This document shows positions 44,441 through 53,110 of a stretch of DNA of 64,000 bases, piece after piece; within the stretch, counting starts at the first letter, position 1; the number at the start of each line of letters is the position of its first letter. The notes below the pieces were generated by a model. The model saw only the letters and a list, made by a program, of their open reading frames with translations. It made no database searches and was not told the origin of the DNA. This DNA comes from G963674835 sp963674835 (GTDB lineage Bacteria; Planctomycetota; Planctomycetia; Pirellulales; Thermoguttaceae). The translations under genes were made by a program, and so were the position numbers. The stretch lies in contig CAXXKC010000001.1 in the NCBI GenBank assembly GCA_963674835.2, positions 248,001 to 312,000 of the forward strand, given 5' to 3'.

Positions 44441-44540
44441 TTGAGGGTCGCAAAAGTAGTAGGCTAGTGGGCTCACGAAAACACTACGAATATCGGGCTC
44501 CCGTTGGTCGCCCTGGCACCACTACTTGTGCGATGGTCAA
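44441..44540 (-). repeat. Dispersed repeat family 2, copy 2
   Basis: Reverse-orientation match to 14041-14144 over about 100 bp (TTGAGGGTCGCAAAAGTAGT, GGGCTCCCGTTGGTCGCCCT). It supplies the stop codon of the 54-aa minus-strand frame at 44484 and lies about 28 bp from the IS1380 right end. Confidence 0.75.
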
Positions 44541-44648
44541 TAATTCTACAAGAATCTCTTGCTCCAGCGCAGATGCCTTGTCTGCTGATTCCGGCGTGTC
44601 TAGGCCCACTGCCTCGAACGCAGCTTTCGAGTAATTGGGGTCTATCAT
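44484..44648 (-). pseudogene. 5' part of a small gene truncated by repeat family 2
   Basis: A 54-residue frame starting MIDPNYSKAAFEAVGLDTPE and continuing through LEQEILVELLTIAQV, after which it runs into the repeat (PGRPTGARYS) and stops. AGGAG lies 8 nt before the ATG, a good ribosome-binding site. The first ~43 residues look like genuine coding sequence, the rest is repeat-derived. It may be the 5' end of the gene whose 3' end is at 42715-42960. Confidence 0.5.
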
Positions 44649-45026
44649 CTGGATTTCTCCTGCAAGAATGCCAGTCAGCCCCTTGAATGGTTGATTCCTC
44701 TTCCTTTGTGGAATAGTCTATTGCCCAGTGTCCTCAGCGTTTCACGCAGGGGCTCGTTTTTCGGCAGTTGTAGTGTTTCAGGCCGAGTGGGGCACTGGGG
44801 GAGCAGGTGGCGGTCTCCTTTCGAAGTGGTTGCGATTCTTGGGGGAAGCGAAGCGACTGGCGGATGGGAAGGGGCTGCGGAGTTGTTGGTGGGTGCGCGG
44901 TGGATGGTCGTGGGAAAGAAGCTCGAAGCCTACGGATAGCGGGCGCGCGTTGGGTGCGCGGTGGGCATTTGCGAAGTGGCCGTCCATTGAATGAGATCGA
45001 CACGAACTTCATTTGTGGGAGAGGTC
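44649..45026. other. Intergenic region upstream of GH43-like gene
   Basis: No gene accepted. The sequence is G-rich and holds the upstream region of the GH43-like gene; GGGAGAGG before 45027 is its ribosome-binding site. No promoter was settled. Confidence 0.4.
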
Positions 45027-46034
45027 ATGCGACAGTTCATGTTGCCGTGTGTGCTGTTGGCTAGCGTCTGCCTGGCCGGGATTGCTTTGGGGATGGCGTC
45101 GCCGCGGGCAGAAGGTGAGCATCGCACTGCGGCCACTGGTCAGGCTTCATCGGCGGGCGGAGGTGGTAAGGTGCTGTTGTTCTCGTACTTCGTCGGCAAT
45201 GGAGAGGATGGGCTTCATCTGGCATCGAGCCGCGACGGCTACCATTGGACAGCGATTCATCAGGGCCGGCCGTTGCTGGCGCCTGAGGTGGGGCGGAAGC
45301 TGATGCGCGATCCGTGCCTGGCGCAGGGGCCGGATGGGACGTTCCACCTTGTCTGGACCACCGGTTGGGACCACCAGGCGATCGGCCACGCCAGTTCGCA
45401 GGATCTGATCCATTGGTCGGAGCAGCAGGCCATTGCCGTCATGGCGAATGAACCGGCGACGCGGAATGTGTGGGCCCCGGAACTCTTCTATGACGAGGAC
45501 CAGAAGCGGTTCTTGATCTTTTGGGCCAGCACAATACCCGGACGGTTTCCGAAAACGGACGAAACCGGCGACGGTGGCTTGAATCATCGCATCTACTGGA
45601 CGTCCACTGCGGACTTCAAGACGTTCGCCCCGACGAAGCTCTTCTTTGATGCTGGCTTCAACGTGATCGACGCCACCATTCTGAGGGCGAAAGGGCAATA
45701 CTTCCTGATTGTGAAGGACGAGACGAAGACGCCGGTCAAGAAGAACCTGCGAATTGCTCGGAGTGCCAAGGCGGAGGGGCCGTATGTGGACGTGTCGGCG
45801 CCGATCAGCATCAGTTGGGTCGAGGGTCCGTCGGCGATCCGGATTGGCGACGAGTATCTGATTTACTTCGATCACTATGTGAAGCCACCCTACTACGGGG
45901 CGCTTCGGTCGAAAGACCTGGTCCATTGGGAAGATGTGTCCAAGCAGGTACATTTCCCGCAGGGCACCCGGCATGGGACGGCGTTGTGGGTCTCTGAGGG
46001 AGTGGTGGCGAGATTGCAGCAAGAGTGCAAGTGA
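45027..46034 (+). CDS. Exported GH43-like five-bladed propeller glycosidase
   Basis: A 335-residue protein with a signal peptide (MRQFMLPCVLLASVCLAGIALG). The propeller shows GH43/GH32-type strands: HLASSRDGYHWT, MRDPCLAQGPDGTFHLVWT with the likely general-base Asp, ATRNVWAPELFYDE, FNVIDATIL, SWVEGPSAIRIGDEYLIYFD with the likely acid Glu, and YYGALRSKDLVHWED. The family cleaves arabinosides, xylosides or related sugars. The exact linkage cannot be read. It precedes a secreted sulfatase by 43 bp, so the pair may process a sulfated polysaccharide. ATG 45027 is chosen for its ribosome-binding site. Confidence 0.82.
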   Translation: MRQFMLPCVLLASVCLAGIALGMASPRAEGEHRTAATGQASSAGGGGKVLLFSYFVGNGEDGLHLASSRDGYHWTAIHQGRPLLAPEVGRKLMRDPCLAQGPDGTFHLVWTTGWDHQAIGHASSQDLIHWSEQQAIAVMANEPATRNVWAPELFYDEDQKRFLIFWASTIPGRFPKTDETGDGGLNHRIYWTSTADFKTFAPTKLFFDAGFNVIDATILRAKGQYFLIVKDETKTPVKKNLRIARSAKAEGPYVDVSAPISISWVEGPSAIRIGDEYLIYFDHYVKPPYYGALRSKDLVHWEDVSKQVHFPQGTRHGTALWVSEGVVARLQQECK

Positions 46035-46077
46035 TCGTCTGGTGGTGCGAGAGTTTCGGGAGAGGAGTATTGTTGAC

Positions 46078-47442
46078 ATGCGACGGACGCTTCTTGTGGG
46101 TTTGTGTTTGTTGTGCATCGGGTGGTTGGCGCCGGTGGCGGCTGCGCGCAGGCCGAATGTGGTGGTTATCCTGGCGGACGATCAGGGTGCGTTGGATGCT
46201 GGCTGCTATGGGTCGCAGGACCTCGAGACGCCGTCGATGGACCGGCTTGCAAGGAGCGGAATTCGTTTCACGCAGGCTTACGCGCATACGGTGTGCTGTC
46301 CGGCCCGGGCCATGCTGATGACTGGCCGCTACCCGCAACGCGGTGGCCTGAATACGTGGGGCGCCGGGACATTTCCGCGCGAAGTGACGCTGGCAGAGGT
46401 GCTCCAGGCGGCGGGCTACCGAACGGCGCTTCTCGGCAAATGGCACCTTGGGGCGCAGCCTGGGCAGGTGCCCAACAGCCAAGGGTTCGACGAGTTCTTT
46501 GGGATTCGTGACGGATTCATCGACAACTATGTCCATTATTATCTGCACGGCGAGGGCCGCCACGATCTGTACGAGGGGAACACGGAAGTCTTCCGCCGGG
46601 GAGAGTACTTTCCGGGGATGATCGCCGATCGGGCATTGTCGTTCATCGAGGAGAATCGTGAGCGACCGTTCTTCTTGTACTACGCCTTGAATATCCCGCA
46701 CTATCCGGAGCAGTCGCTGGCCCACTGGCGGGAGCGCTACAAGGATCTGCCCCAGCCGCGGAGGAGCTACGCTGCGATGATCTCGACCGTCGATGAGTAC
46801 GTCGGCCGCATCGTGGCACAACTCGATCGGCTGGATCTGCTGGACGACACGATCATTGTTTACACGAGCGACAACGGGTATTCGGCGGAGGACTACCAGA
46901 TCAAGATCGACAATCATCAGAGCGGACTTCCCAAGGGCTATGACTACGGAGCCCACGGCGGCGGTGGAAATACGGGGCAATGGATTGGCGCAAAGGGGAG
47001 CTTTTTGGAAGGGGGCATTCGTGTGCCGGCGATTTTGTCGTACGCCGGGCGGTTGCCGAAGGGTGTGACGCGGGACCAGGCGGTCACCATGATGGATTGG
47101 TTTCCGACGATTCTCGAACTGTGTGGCGTGAAGCCGCCGGAGGGCGTTCGGCTGGACGGTCAGAGCGTGGTTCCGCTGGTGAAAGACGGTTCGGCGCCGA
47201 GCGGCTACGACCGGTTGTACTGGCAATGGCGAAACGCCTGGATGGTGCGCCAGGGCGACTGGAAGCTGATTGTGGGTGGAAGGCGAGGAATCGGTCGGCC
47301 GGCCCTCGATAAGGTGTATCTGGCCAATCTGTCGGATGACCATCCGGAGGCAACGAACCACGCCAAGGCCGAGCCGGAGATTGTCGAACGATTGACGCTC
47401 GAACATGAAAAGTGGCTGAAGGACGTTACGCCTGCCGAGTGA
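46078..47442 (+). CDS. Exported formylglycine-dependent sulfatase
   Basis: A 454-residue type I sulfatase with signal peptide MRRTLLVGLCLLCIGWLAPVAAA. VVVILADDQGALDAGCYG carries the metal-binding aspartates. The activation motif is C73-C-P-A-R77 followed by AMLMTGRYP; Cys73 would be converted to formylglycine. GKWHLG and YTSDNGY are also present. It removes sulfate from a glycan in the periplasm or outside. It follows the GH43-like gene closely. No anaerobic or FGE-type maturase is nearby; the SUMF1-fold protein at 48450 lacks cysteines and cannot be one. Confidence 0.93.
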   Translation: MRRTLLVGLCLLCIGWLAPVAAARRPNVVVILADDQGALDAGCYGSQDLETPSMDRLARSGIRFTQAYAHTVCCPARAMLMTGRYPQRGGLNTWGAGTFPREVTLAEVLQAAGYRTALLGKWHLGAQPGQVPNSQGFDEFFGIRDGFIDNYVHYYLHGEGRHDLYEGNTEVFRRGEYFPGMIADRALSFIEENRERPFFLYYALNIPHYPEQSLAHWRERYKDLPQPRRSYAAMISTVDEYVGRIVAQLDRLDLLDDTIIVYTSDNGYSAEDYQIKIDNHQSGLPKGYDYGAHGGGGNTGQWIGAKGSFLEGGIRVPAILSYAGRLPKGVTRDQAVTMMDWFPTILELCGVKPPEGVRLDGQSVVPLVKDGSAPSGYDRLYWQWRNAWMVRQGDWKLIVGGRRGIGRPALDKVYLANLSDDHPEATNHAKAEPEIVERLTLEHEKWLKDVTPAE

Positions 47443-47473
47443 GAAGAGGATGGCGGGGGAACGAGTGGTCGTT

Positions 47474-47652
47474 TGAAGGCGGATGGCGAATCGCCCGAGA
47501 AACTGGCCTTGATGCGGGCGATCAACGAGCTGTATCTGGGCAGGCCGTTCTTCGGCAGTCGCCGGATGGCCGAGCGGTTTGGCGCCGGACGCCAACGGGT
47601 GCAGCCCTGTCTGCTGTCCAGAGAACCCCGTCCGCCGCCTTGTTCCCGTTAA
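47474..47652 (+). pseudogene. Remnant of an IS3-type transposase
   Basis: A short frame containing EKLALMRAINELYLGRPFFG, then SRRMAERF, resembles the IS3-family OrfB segment (LMRxIDExYxxxPFxGSRRM). It is followed by unrelated residues and a stop. No other part of the element is seen. It lies directly behind the sulfatase and overlaps the 3' end of the thioesterase gene by 4 bp. Confidence 0.5.
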
Positions 47653-48101
47653 CCTGCCGTTTCGTCTGATTCGATTCTCTCGATGGCATATGCTGACAGC
47701 TTCTTTCGAACATGTCCGGGTATGGAAATCGTAGTATTCCTTTTGTAGTCGAAAGATACTTGCACTGATCGCCCCTTTGCATACACCACGGGTTCACTGT
47801 GGTCTTTGTCTTTCCCGACCAGCCTGTAAATGAAATCGAAATGCTTCCGCCCGATTTCTCCGACCCATACTTCTACGCAAACCGTATCGCTGATTGTTAT
47901 CGGCTTCAAGAAATCACAGCTCGTGTGCGCGAGGATGAAGTTGTAGTCTTCAGGATTCACGATTCCGAAGAGCGAACGTACGAAGTCTTTTCTGCCCTCT
48001 TCGAAATAGGTGAAATAGACCACGTTGTTCACATGTCCCCCGGTATCGACGTCTCTGAACCTAATATGAATGTCGGTTACAAACTTCTCGTGACCGCCCA
48101 T
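47649..48101 (-). CDS. Acyl-CoA thioesterase, 4-hydroxybenzoyl-CoA thioesterase (YbgC/FadM) family
   Basis: A 150-residue single hot-dog-fold protein. IHIRFRDVDTGGHVNNVVYFTYFEEGR contains the catalytic Asp in the DxDxxGHVNN motif, the hallmark of the family. It hydrolyses short- or medium-chain or aromatic acyl-CoA thioesters in the cytoplasm. The gene stands alone on the minus strand, facing the sulfatase, with repeat family 1 copy E upstream. The lower G+C and A/T-rich codons differ from the neighbours, hinting at separate origin. Confidence 0.85.
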   Translation of the reverse strand: MGGHEKFVTDIHIRFRDVDTGGHVNNVVYFTYFEEGRKDFVRSLFGIVNPEDYNFILAHTSCDFLKPITISDTVCVEVWVGEIGRKHFDFIYRLVGKDKDHSEPVVYAKGRSVQVSFDYKRNTTISIPGHVRKKLSAYAIERIESDETAG

Positions 48102-48449
48102 GATGTGAACCCTCCACTGAGTGAAACAAATCTGGATTAACCGACATTGCCATTTGGGTGTGTCTGGAATCGGTCCGCGATCCTTCCGCGGTCCATCTTA
48201 TCCTTGCTGGTGCCCAGCCGCCACGTCCAGAGGCGCACTTAGTGCGTGTCGCACTTGACTGTGGCGTTCACGGCGGCGTGTTTTTACGGTTGGGGAAAGC
48301 GAAATACACGCAACGATTACGCCGAATGCGCTCTGAGAATGAAGCCTCTCGACCGTTTGTTGTCGGCCGGTTGGCGCTCGGTGGAAGGGGGAAACCATGA
48401 AGAGCGGAACTTGAAGGCCTTTGTGGCAGTGGCAACGTTTGCCGAATTG
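48102..48449. other. Intergenic region with repeat copy E
   Basis: No gene seen. It separates the thioesterase start from the PEP-CTERM gene stop and holds repeat family 1 copy E. Confidence 0.5.
48240..48332 (-). repeat. Dispersed palindromic repeat family 1, copy E (inverted)
   Basis: Reverse complement of the family: AGTGCGTGTCGCACTTGACT at the left, GGCGGCGTGTTTTTACGG in the centre and GCGTTCGGCGTAAT-type sequence at the right. It lies downstream of the PEP-CTERM gene, which is read from the same strand. Confidence 0.8.
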
Positions 48450-49559
48450 TCACGGGTCTGTCAGGAACAGAGACTCCGAGCCCCTTTTGCGACGCCAGCG
48501 AATCAAGGCGAGGAGCCCGGCGGACAGGTTCCATAGGATCAAGGAGCTTGGCTCGGGGACGGCCGCCGCGACTGGAAGTCCCGCGATGCGAAAGCCGACA
48601 TCCGGCTGTGGACCGCCGTCGAGTATTCCGTCATAGTTGGCATCGAAGGAAAGGTCCCAGTGGCTGGTCTTGAACGAGCCGCCCCGCAAGAGATGCCCGA
48701 AGGGGCCTGTTTCGCCCCGGTCGACCCACTCCCAAACGTTGCCGCCTTGGTCGAATGTGCCGTAAGGGCCAGACGAAGGCTTTGTGGTGTAGGCTCCTAC
48801 GTCGGTGAGGTTGCCGACAGCGTAATTGTAGTTGGCCGAGCCTGAGATGAGATTCGTGCCCGGAGGTGGTTCGGCACTTGGCGGGGAAGGCAGTTCCCAT
48901 ATGCCGCCGCCCCCGTCGTCGTCGCCGGGATCGCCGGGAATATCACCGGGCGGGTCCGCCGGGTCTTCTGGTGGGTCGGGCAGCGGCAAAGGTTGAGATG
49001 TCGTGTAGGCCCGGTAATCGTCCGCGGCAGCATCGTAGAACGCTGCCTTGAACCACTCAGCGTCGGTCGGGAGGAAGAAGGTCGCATCGGCTGATCGCAA
49101 TGCTCCGGCTGCCATATCGTAGGCCCCGGTCTCGGTGCTGCCGCTGCCCTGGCCATTGTGAAGCCAGTTTGCGAATCGGTAAGTGTCATACTTCTCGATA
49201 TAGTTCACCGGCTTGTTCTCACGTCCGGCGATCACCGTGTATTTCGAGCCATCGGGTGCGTTCGGATCGAAGGATATCCCGCCGTAGGCGCCACCCATTC
49301 CCGGGTCGTAGAGGTCGTGGAGATCGGTTCCGTCGGGGTCGACGGCATTGAGAAAGGCCGTGTATTGCTGGTTGGTGACCTCGTACTTGCCGATTTGGTA
49401 CACATAATCGACGGTTCCCCGTCCGCTAACGTCGAACGCGGTGTTTCCCGGGTCGCCAACCGTGACCATTTCTATTTCGATCGTTGACGCTGGCGCCAGC
49501 ACTGTCGCCGCCAGCCACAAGACCGGAAGTGCGATCGCTACTACGATGTCCCGTCGCAT
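48450..49559 (-). CDS. Exported SUMF1/FGE-fold protein with PEP-CTERM sorting signal
   Basis: A 369-residue protein with a signal peptide (VVAIALPVLWLAATVLAPAS). The SUMF1-type domain is clear (IGKYEVTNQQYTAFLNAV, YRFANWLHNGQG, FFLPTDAEWFKAAFY, FDQGGNVWEWVD, LLRGGSF, GFRIAG). A Pro/Gly/Asp-rich linker (about residues 195-230) interrupts the domain. The C terminus is a PEP-CTERM signal: VPEPSSLILWNLSAGLLALI followed by RWRRKR, which directs envelope anchoring by an exosortase. No cysteine occurs in the whole protein, so it cannot act as a sulfatase-activating enzyme; a binding or structural role is likelier. Confidence 0.85.
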   Translation of the reverse strand: MRRDIVVAIALPVLWLAATVLAPASTIEIEMVTVGDPGNTAFDVSGRGTVDYVYQIGKYEVTNQQYTAFLNAVDPDGTDLHDLYDPGMGGAYGGISFDPNAPDGSKYTVIAGRENKPVNYIEKYDTYRFANWLHNGQGSGSTETGAYDMAAGALRSADATFFLPTDAEWFKAAFYDAAADDYRAYTTSQPLPLPDPPEDPADPPGDIPGDPGDDDGGGGIWELPSPPSAEPPPGTNLISGSANYNYAVGNLTDVGAYTTKPSSGPYGTFDQGGNVWEWVDRGETGPFGHLLRGGSFKTSHWDLSFDANYDGILDGGPQPDVGFRIAGLPVAAAVPEPSSLILWNLSAGLLALIRWRRKRGSESLFLTDP

Positions 49560-50043
49560 GCTGGCTCCTTTCGATGAGGAAACGCGTCACAGGGTGGTAG
49601 GCGTTGAACTCCTGGCCCATACCCTACAACCTACCGGTATGGCACAACCGCAATAGAAGCATTCGACTCGCAAAATGTCAACAAATGTGACGCGTTTCGG
49701 TTTCGAAATCGACCAAATTTCCTAGATATCGCTCCGACAGACTCTCCGCTGAGTGGATGTGGGCGTGAATTGTGGGTGTGGCAAGGATGCCCGCGGGATG
49801 ATTCCTGGCTGTGTGGTGGAGTGGTCCGCACGGTGGTGTGCCTTGCGCGTACGTTGACCCGTTCAGAACACGCGCAGGGGGACCGGTCCTTCATAGGATC
49901 AGAGTCGGCCCATCCATGGGGCCGCGGTTTCTTGGCCGCGGGAATGGTTGCGACGGATCAGCCGGATGGTAACGTTGCCCGACCAGCAGCGGCAATCTTC
50001 CAGGGCAGCCTACGAATAGGGTCCGACGATCCTTCACGCACTA
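49560..50043. other. Intergenic region, no gene seen
   Basis: 484 bp between the PEP-CTERM gene start and the BNR gene stop, both on the minus strand. No family-like frame or repeat copy was found. The promoter of the PEP-CTERM gene should lie near 49560-49700, an A/T-richer stretch. Confidence 0.45.
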
Positions 50044-51261
50044 CTATGGATGAGGGATGTCCACCTCGACGAAGCGGACTTGGCGGCGGTTGCGATCGTA
50101 GGTGAAAACGAGCTTGCCGTCGAGAATCAAACCGCAAGGGTAGGCAAGCCATCCGTCGTGAATGACATCGGCTTTGATGGACCACGTCTCCAACTCGTCG
50201 TCGCTGATCCAGATTGACAGCGGGTCGCGGCGAACCATTTTCCCTACTTCTCCGCAGGCGTTGTGGAGCAGGGCGATGCGGCCGTCGGCAAGACGCAGGA
50301 CATGGATCGCGGATGTCGGGTTTGGAATATCCGTCTGACGGGCCTCGGACCACGTTCGTCCGTTGTCCAGGCTTTCCGAACGCCATAGGTATCCGGCCAT
50401 CTCAGCACGCATGAACATAACGATGCGGCCGTCTTTGAGTTGAATGCATGACGGCTCGAGAAGTCCCAGCGGCCTGTTTGCGATGTATCCGAATTCCTTG
50501 AATTCCCGCGCGTTCGCATCGGGACTGATGACCACAGAGCAACCGTGGCGATGGGTCGAGAACTTCTCGTCGTGCCGGCTTCCTTCGCCCTTTGGCATGG
50601 CTAGGGCCTCGGCTTCCGTCTTGGCGTGGACGAGCGCGGACACCGGCGCCACGAGGGGCTGGGGCCGCTTGTCGAAGAACGACGCCGCGAAAAGGTATTC
50701 GCCGTCGGTGAGTCTGATGGGGCTGCCGAAGGCAAGATTGTTGTTGTGAATGGATATCGGTTCTGGTTCACTCCAACTGTGGCCGTTGTCATTCGATTCC
50801 ATCCGAAAGATGTGCCACACCGTGTACCGCTTGTCCGATGGCCAGTGGGCACCGAAGGCAATGATGCGGCCGTCGCTCGTGGGATACATGCAGGTCACGG
50901 CACCGGCCATTTCACCAGCGGAGACAAGGATTTCGGGTTTGCTCCAAGTTTTGCCTTTGTCGGTTGACCGCGCCATCAGCGAGTTGTTGTCTGTGGCAGG
51001 TTCCCCACCGGTGCCCGACAGCCACCAGCACAACAAGTCGCCGTTGGGCGCTTGCTTGACAGCAGCGCCACAAGCTAGGCGATAGGTGACACCTTCATGC
51101 TGCCATCCCTGATCACCGTCAAAGACAATATGCTCCTTGACGGTGACGGCAGACTCTGATGGTTCGTCCTGACTCGTCGGAGCGTCTCCTGCACATGATT
51201 GGGCGCGCTGCAACCACACAAACACGATCAACAAAAAAGCCACGGACAATCGCTTTGCCAT
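50044..51261 (-). CDS. Exported sialidase-like BNR-repeat protein
   Basis: A 405-residue protein from ATG 51261, with GGAG about 9 nt upstream and signal peptide MAKRLSVAFLLIVFVWLQRAQSCAG; the frame is open to 51384 but that extension lacks a signal. Asp-box repeats include ARSTDKGKTWSKP, ESNDNGHSWSEP and SESLDNGRTWSEA. The KQAPNGDLLCWWLSGTGGEP block is typical of the superfamily. It is the fourth BNR protein in the window. It probably acts on extracellular glycans; the substrate is unknown. Confidence 0.82.
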   Translation of the reverse strand: MAKRLSVAFLLIVFVWLQRAQSCAGDAPTSQDEPSESAVTVKEHIVFDGDQGWQHEGVTYRLACGAAVKQAPNGDLLCWWLSGTGGEPATDNNSLMARSTDKGKTWSKPEILVSAGEMAGAVTCMYPTSDGRIIAFGAHWPSDKRYTVWHIFRMESNDNGHSWSEPEPISIHNNNLAFGSPIRLTDGEYLFAASFFDKRPQPLVAPVSALVHAKTEAEALAMPKGEGSRHDEKFSTHRHGCSVVISPDANAREFKEFGYIANRPLGLLEPSCIQLKDGRIVMFMRAEMAGYLWRSESLDNGRTWSEARQTDIPNPTSAIHVLRLADGRIALLHNACGEVGKMVRRDPLSIWISDDELETWSIKADVIHDGWLAYPCGLILDGKLVFTYDRNRRQVRFVEVDIPHP

Positions 51262-51707
51262 CGATATTCTCCAGTTGATCGACATTTCCCAACTGCTGTA
51301 CGCTTGGGCATGCTGCCGGGAGTCTGAATGAGTTTCTGTTGGGGACGAGTTCTTGCTTGACCGCGGGGTGAGCGGGATTGCCAAGAAAAGGACGCATCCT
51401 TATCCTTTGGTCGACACTTCCCACTTGCAGTGAGCCTGGAGACGATCCAGGCTCGTTCGGTCATCCATCTTATCATAGCGTCCCCACCCCACGTCTATCG
51501 TCGAGGCGGATCTTCTGCGTTTGGCACCGACTTCCGTTTGCCTGAAATTCGGCGAGAATCGCCTCATTCACCAGGAGATACCCTGCTTCAATGGGGCCGC
51601 AGCACTGCGAAGGGAGAGGAGCAAGGGAAACACGAAAACACGAAAGGAGGAAACCACGAAAGAGAGGAGGAGGGAAGGGGCGTTTCGGCGAGATTCGAAG
51701 GGGCGGT
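51262..51707. other. Intergenic region with purine-rich tract
   Basis: No gene seen. The stretch 51610-51680 is strongly purine-rich (AAACACGAAAACACGAAAGG, then GAGAGGAGGAGGGAAGGGG) and lies just downstream of trpF, the end of the trp operon. It may act in termination or simply be low-complexity DNA. Confidence 0.45.
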
Positions 51708-52394
51708 TCAGCGTTGGTGGGCGTGTTTGGCTTGGAGGACGAAGTCGCGAATCAGTTCGGCCGACTTCACGGTTCTGGAGACTTCGACGCCGGTGATAAC
51801 GTCGACGGCATAGGGTTGGACGTGGGCGACGGCGCGGCCGACGTTTTCGGGCGTAAGGCCGCCTGCGAGGATCATGGGGACGGCGAGAGCCTGGCGGACT
51901 TGGATCGCCATCTGCCAGTCGACGCTCCTTCCGGTGCCGGCGGGGAGGTTGGCTGTCCGGGCGTCGAGAAGGACTGCGGCAACGCCCGTCTGCTGAACGG
52001 CCAGTGCGGCTTGCACCGGATCCGGAATCTGGCCTGCGGCGTGTCCCGTGGCGACGTCGACCCGGATGGCGCGGATGAGACCGATCTTGAGTGCGGCGAG
52101 TTGCTGGGCGATGGTCGCCGTTTCTTCGAGGCTGTTGTCGGTGTGTAATTGGATGATGTGAGGTGAGAGGAAGCGGGCGATCTGGAGGACCGCTTCGGGC
52201 GATCCTCCGGTGACTACGGCACGACTCACCATGGGCGGGACGAGCGGAAGAAGCTGGGCGGCCTGTTCGCGCGAGAGGTTCCACGGGACGGGCGTCGGGT
52301 ACTCGACCACGAAGCCGATGGAGTCGGCGTCGGCGGCCGCGCACCATGCGATCTGCTCGGCGTTTGTGTTTCCGCAGATTTTGACGCGAACCAT
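51708..52394 (-). CDS. trpF: Phosphoribosylanthranilate isomerase
   Basis: A 228-residue TIM-barrel enzyme. It carries the N-terminal VRVKICGNTN with the catalytic Cys, FVVEYPTPVPWNLSREQA, LHTDNS, the VLLDAR motif with the catalytic Asp, and PMILAGGLTPENV. It converts N-(5-phosphoribosyl)anthranilate to CdRP, the third step of tryptophan synthesis. It is the last gene of the operon, starting 3 bp after trpC. Confidence 0.93.
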   Translation of the reverse strand: MVRVKICGNTNAEQIAWCAAADADSIGFVVEYPTPVPWNLSREQAAQLLPLVPPMVSRAVVTGGSPEAVLQIARFLSPHIIQLHTDNSLEETATIAQQLAALKIGLIRAIRVDVATGHAAGQIPDPVQAALAVQQTGVAAVLLDARTANLPAGTGRSVDWQMAIQVRQALAVPMILAGGLTPENVGRAVAHVQPYAVDVITGVEVSRTVKSAELIRDFVLQAKHAHQR

Positions 52395-52397
52395 GGT

Positions 52398-53108
52398 TCA
52401 GTCGCTCGTTGCCGATGTTAACTGACGGATTCCCGTGCCCACGTCGGGAGCGCGGAGGATCGAGGTGCCGACGAGCACGCCCAGTCCGCCGGCGCTGAGC
52501 ACACTCTGGACGTCGCCGGCTGTGGAGATGGCGCTTTCGCTGATGGTCTTGACGCCCGGAGGTACCTTGGCGAGGAGCCGGAGCGTGCCGGCCACCGTGC
52601 CGTCGTCGACTTCCAGTTGGCGGATGTCGCGGTTGTTGATGCCCAGAAGGTCGAGATCGAGGGTGAGCGCCTTTTCGAGCTCCGCCTCGTCGTGGACTTC
52701 GACAAGGGTTTCCAGGCCGCAGCGATGGGCTTCCTGGTGTAGCTGGACGAGCTGGTGCCAGTCGAGCATTGCGACCATGAGCAAGATGCAGGCGGCGCCG
52801 TGGTCGCGGGTGGCTCGCACGTCTTCGGGGGTTGTGAGGAAGTCCTTGCGCAGGACGGGAAGGGAGACGGCGGAGGCCACGCTGCGAAGCAACGGCATGC
52901 TGCCGCCGAAGTGACGGGCTTCGGTGACGACGGAAAGGCACGTTGCGCCGGCCGACTCCATGGCCTGGGCTAGCGCGATGGGGTCGCGGCCGGCGAGTAA
53001 GTCGCCTTCTTTGGGGCTCCGGACCTTGATTTCGGAGATTAGAGGGACGCGGCCGGCAGCCTGCGCTGCCTGGAGCGCCGCCGTGAATCGCCGTTGGCGA
53101 GTTTCCAT
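52398..53108 (-). CDS. trpC: Indole-3-glycerol phosphate synthase
   Basis: A 236-residue enzyme with PLISEIKVRSPKEGDL, VLRKDFLTTPEDV, ETLVEVHDEAELE, LLGINNRDI and ISESAI, the substrate- and catalysis-bearing motifs of IGPS. It is shorter than typical (about 260) because the N-terminal helical extension is missing. It closes the ring of CdRP to indole-3-glycerol phosphate. It begins 2 bp after the trpD stop, so the genes are co-translated. Confidence 0.92.
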   Translation of the reverse strand: METRQRRFTAALQAAQAAGRVPLISEIKVRSPKEGDLLAGRDPIALAQAMESAGATCLSVVTEARHFGGSMPLLRSVASAVSLPVLRKDFLTTPEDVRATRDHGAACILLMVAMLDWHQLVQLHQEAHRCGLETLVEVHDEAELEKALTLDLDLLGINNRDIRQLEVDDGTVAGTLRLLAKVPPGVKTISESAISTAGDVQSVLSAGGLGVLVGTSILRAPDVGTGIRQLTSATSD

Positions 53109-53110
53109 GC

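Noticed and set aside
44691..44990. Short plus-strand frames before the GH43-like gene
   Set aside because: Low-complexity Gly/Trp/Arg-rich translations without ribosome-binding site or family resemblance.
48450..49559. Sulfatase-maturing formylglycine-generating enzyme for the nearby sulfatase
   Set aside because: The protein contains no cysteine and carries a surface-anchoring PEP-CTERM tail.
49560..50043. Possible small RNA or riboswitch
   Set aside because: No conserved aptamer-like pairing could be recognised by eye.
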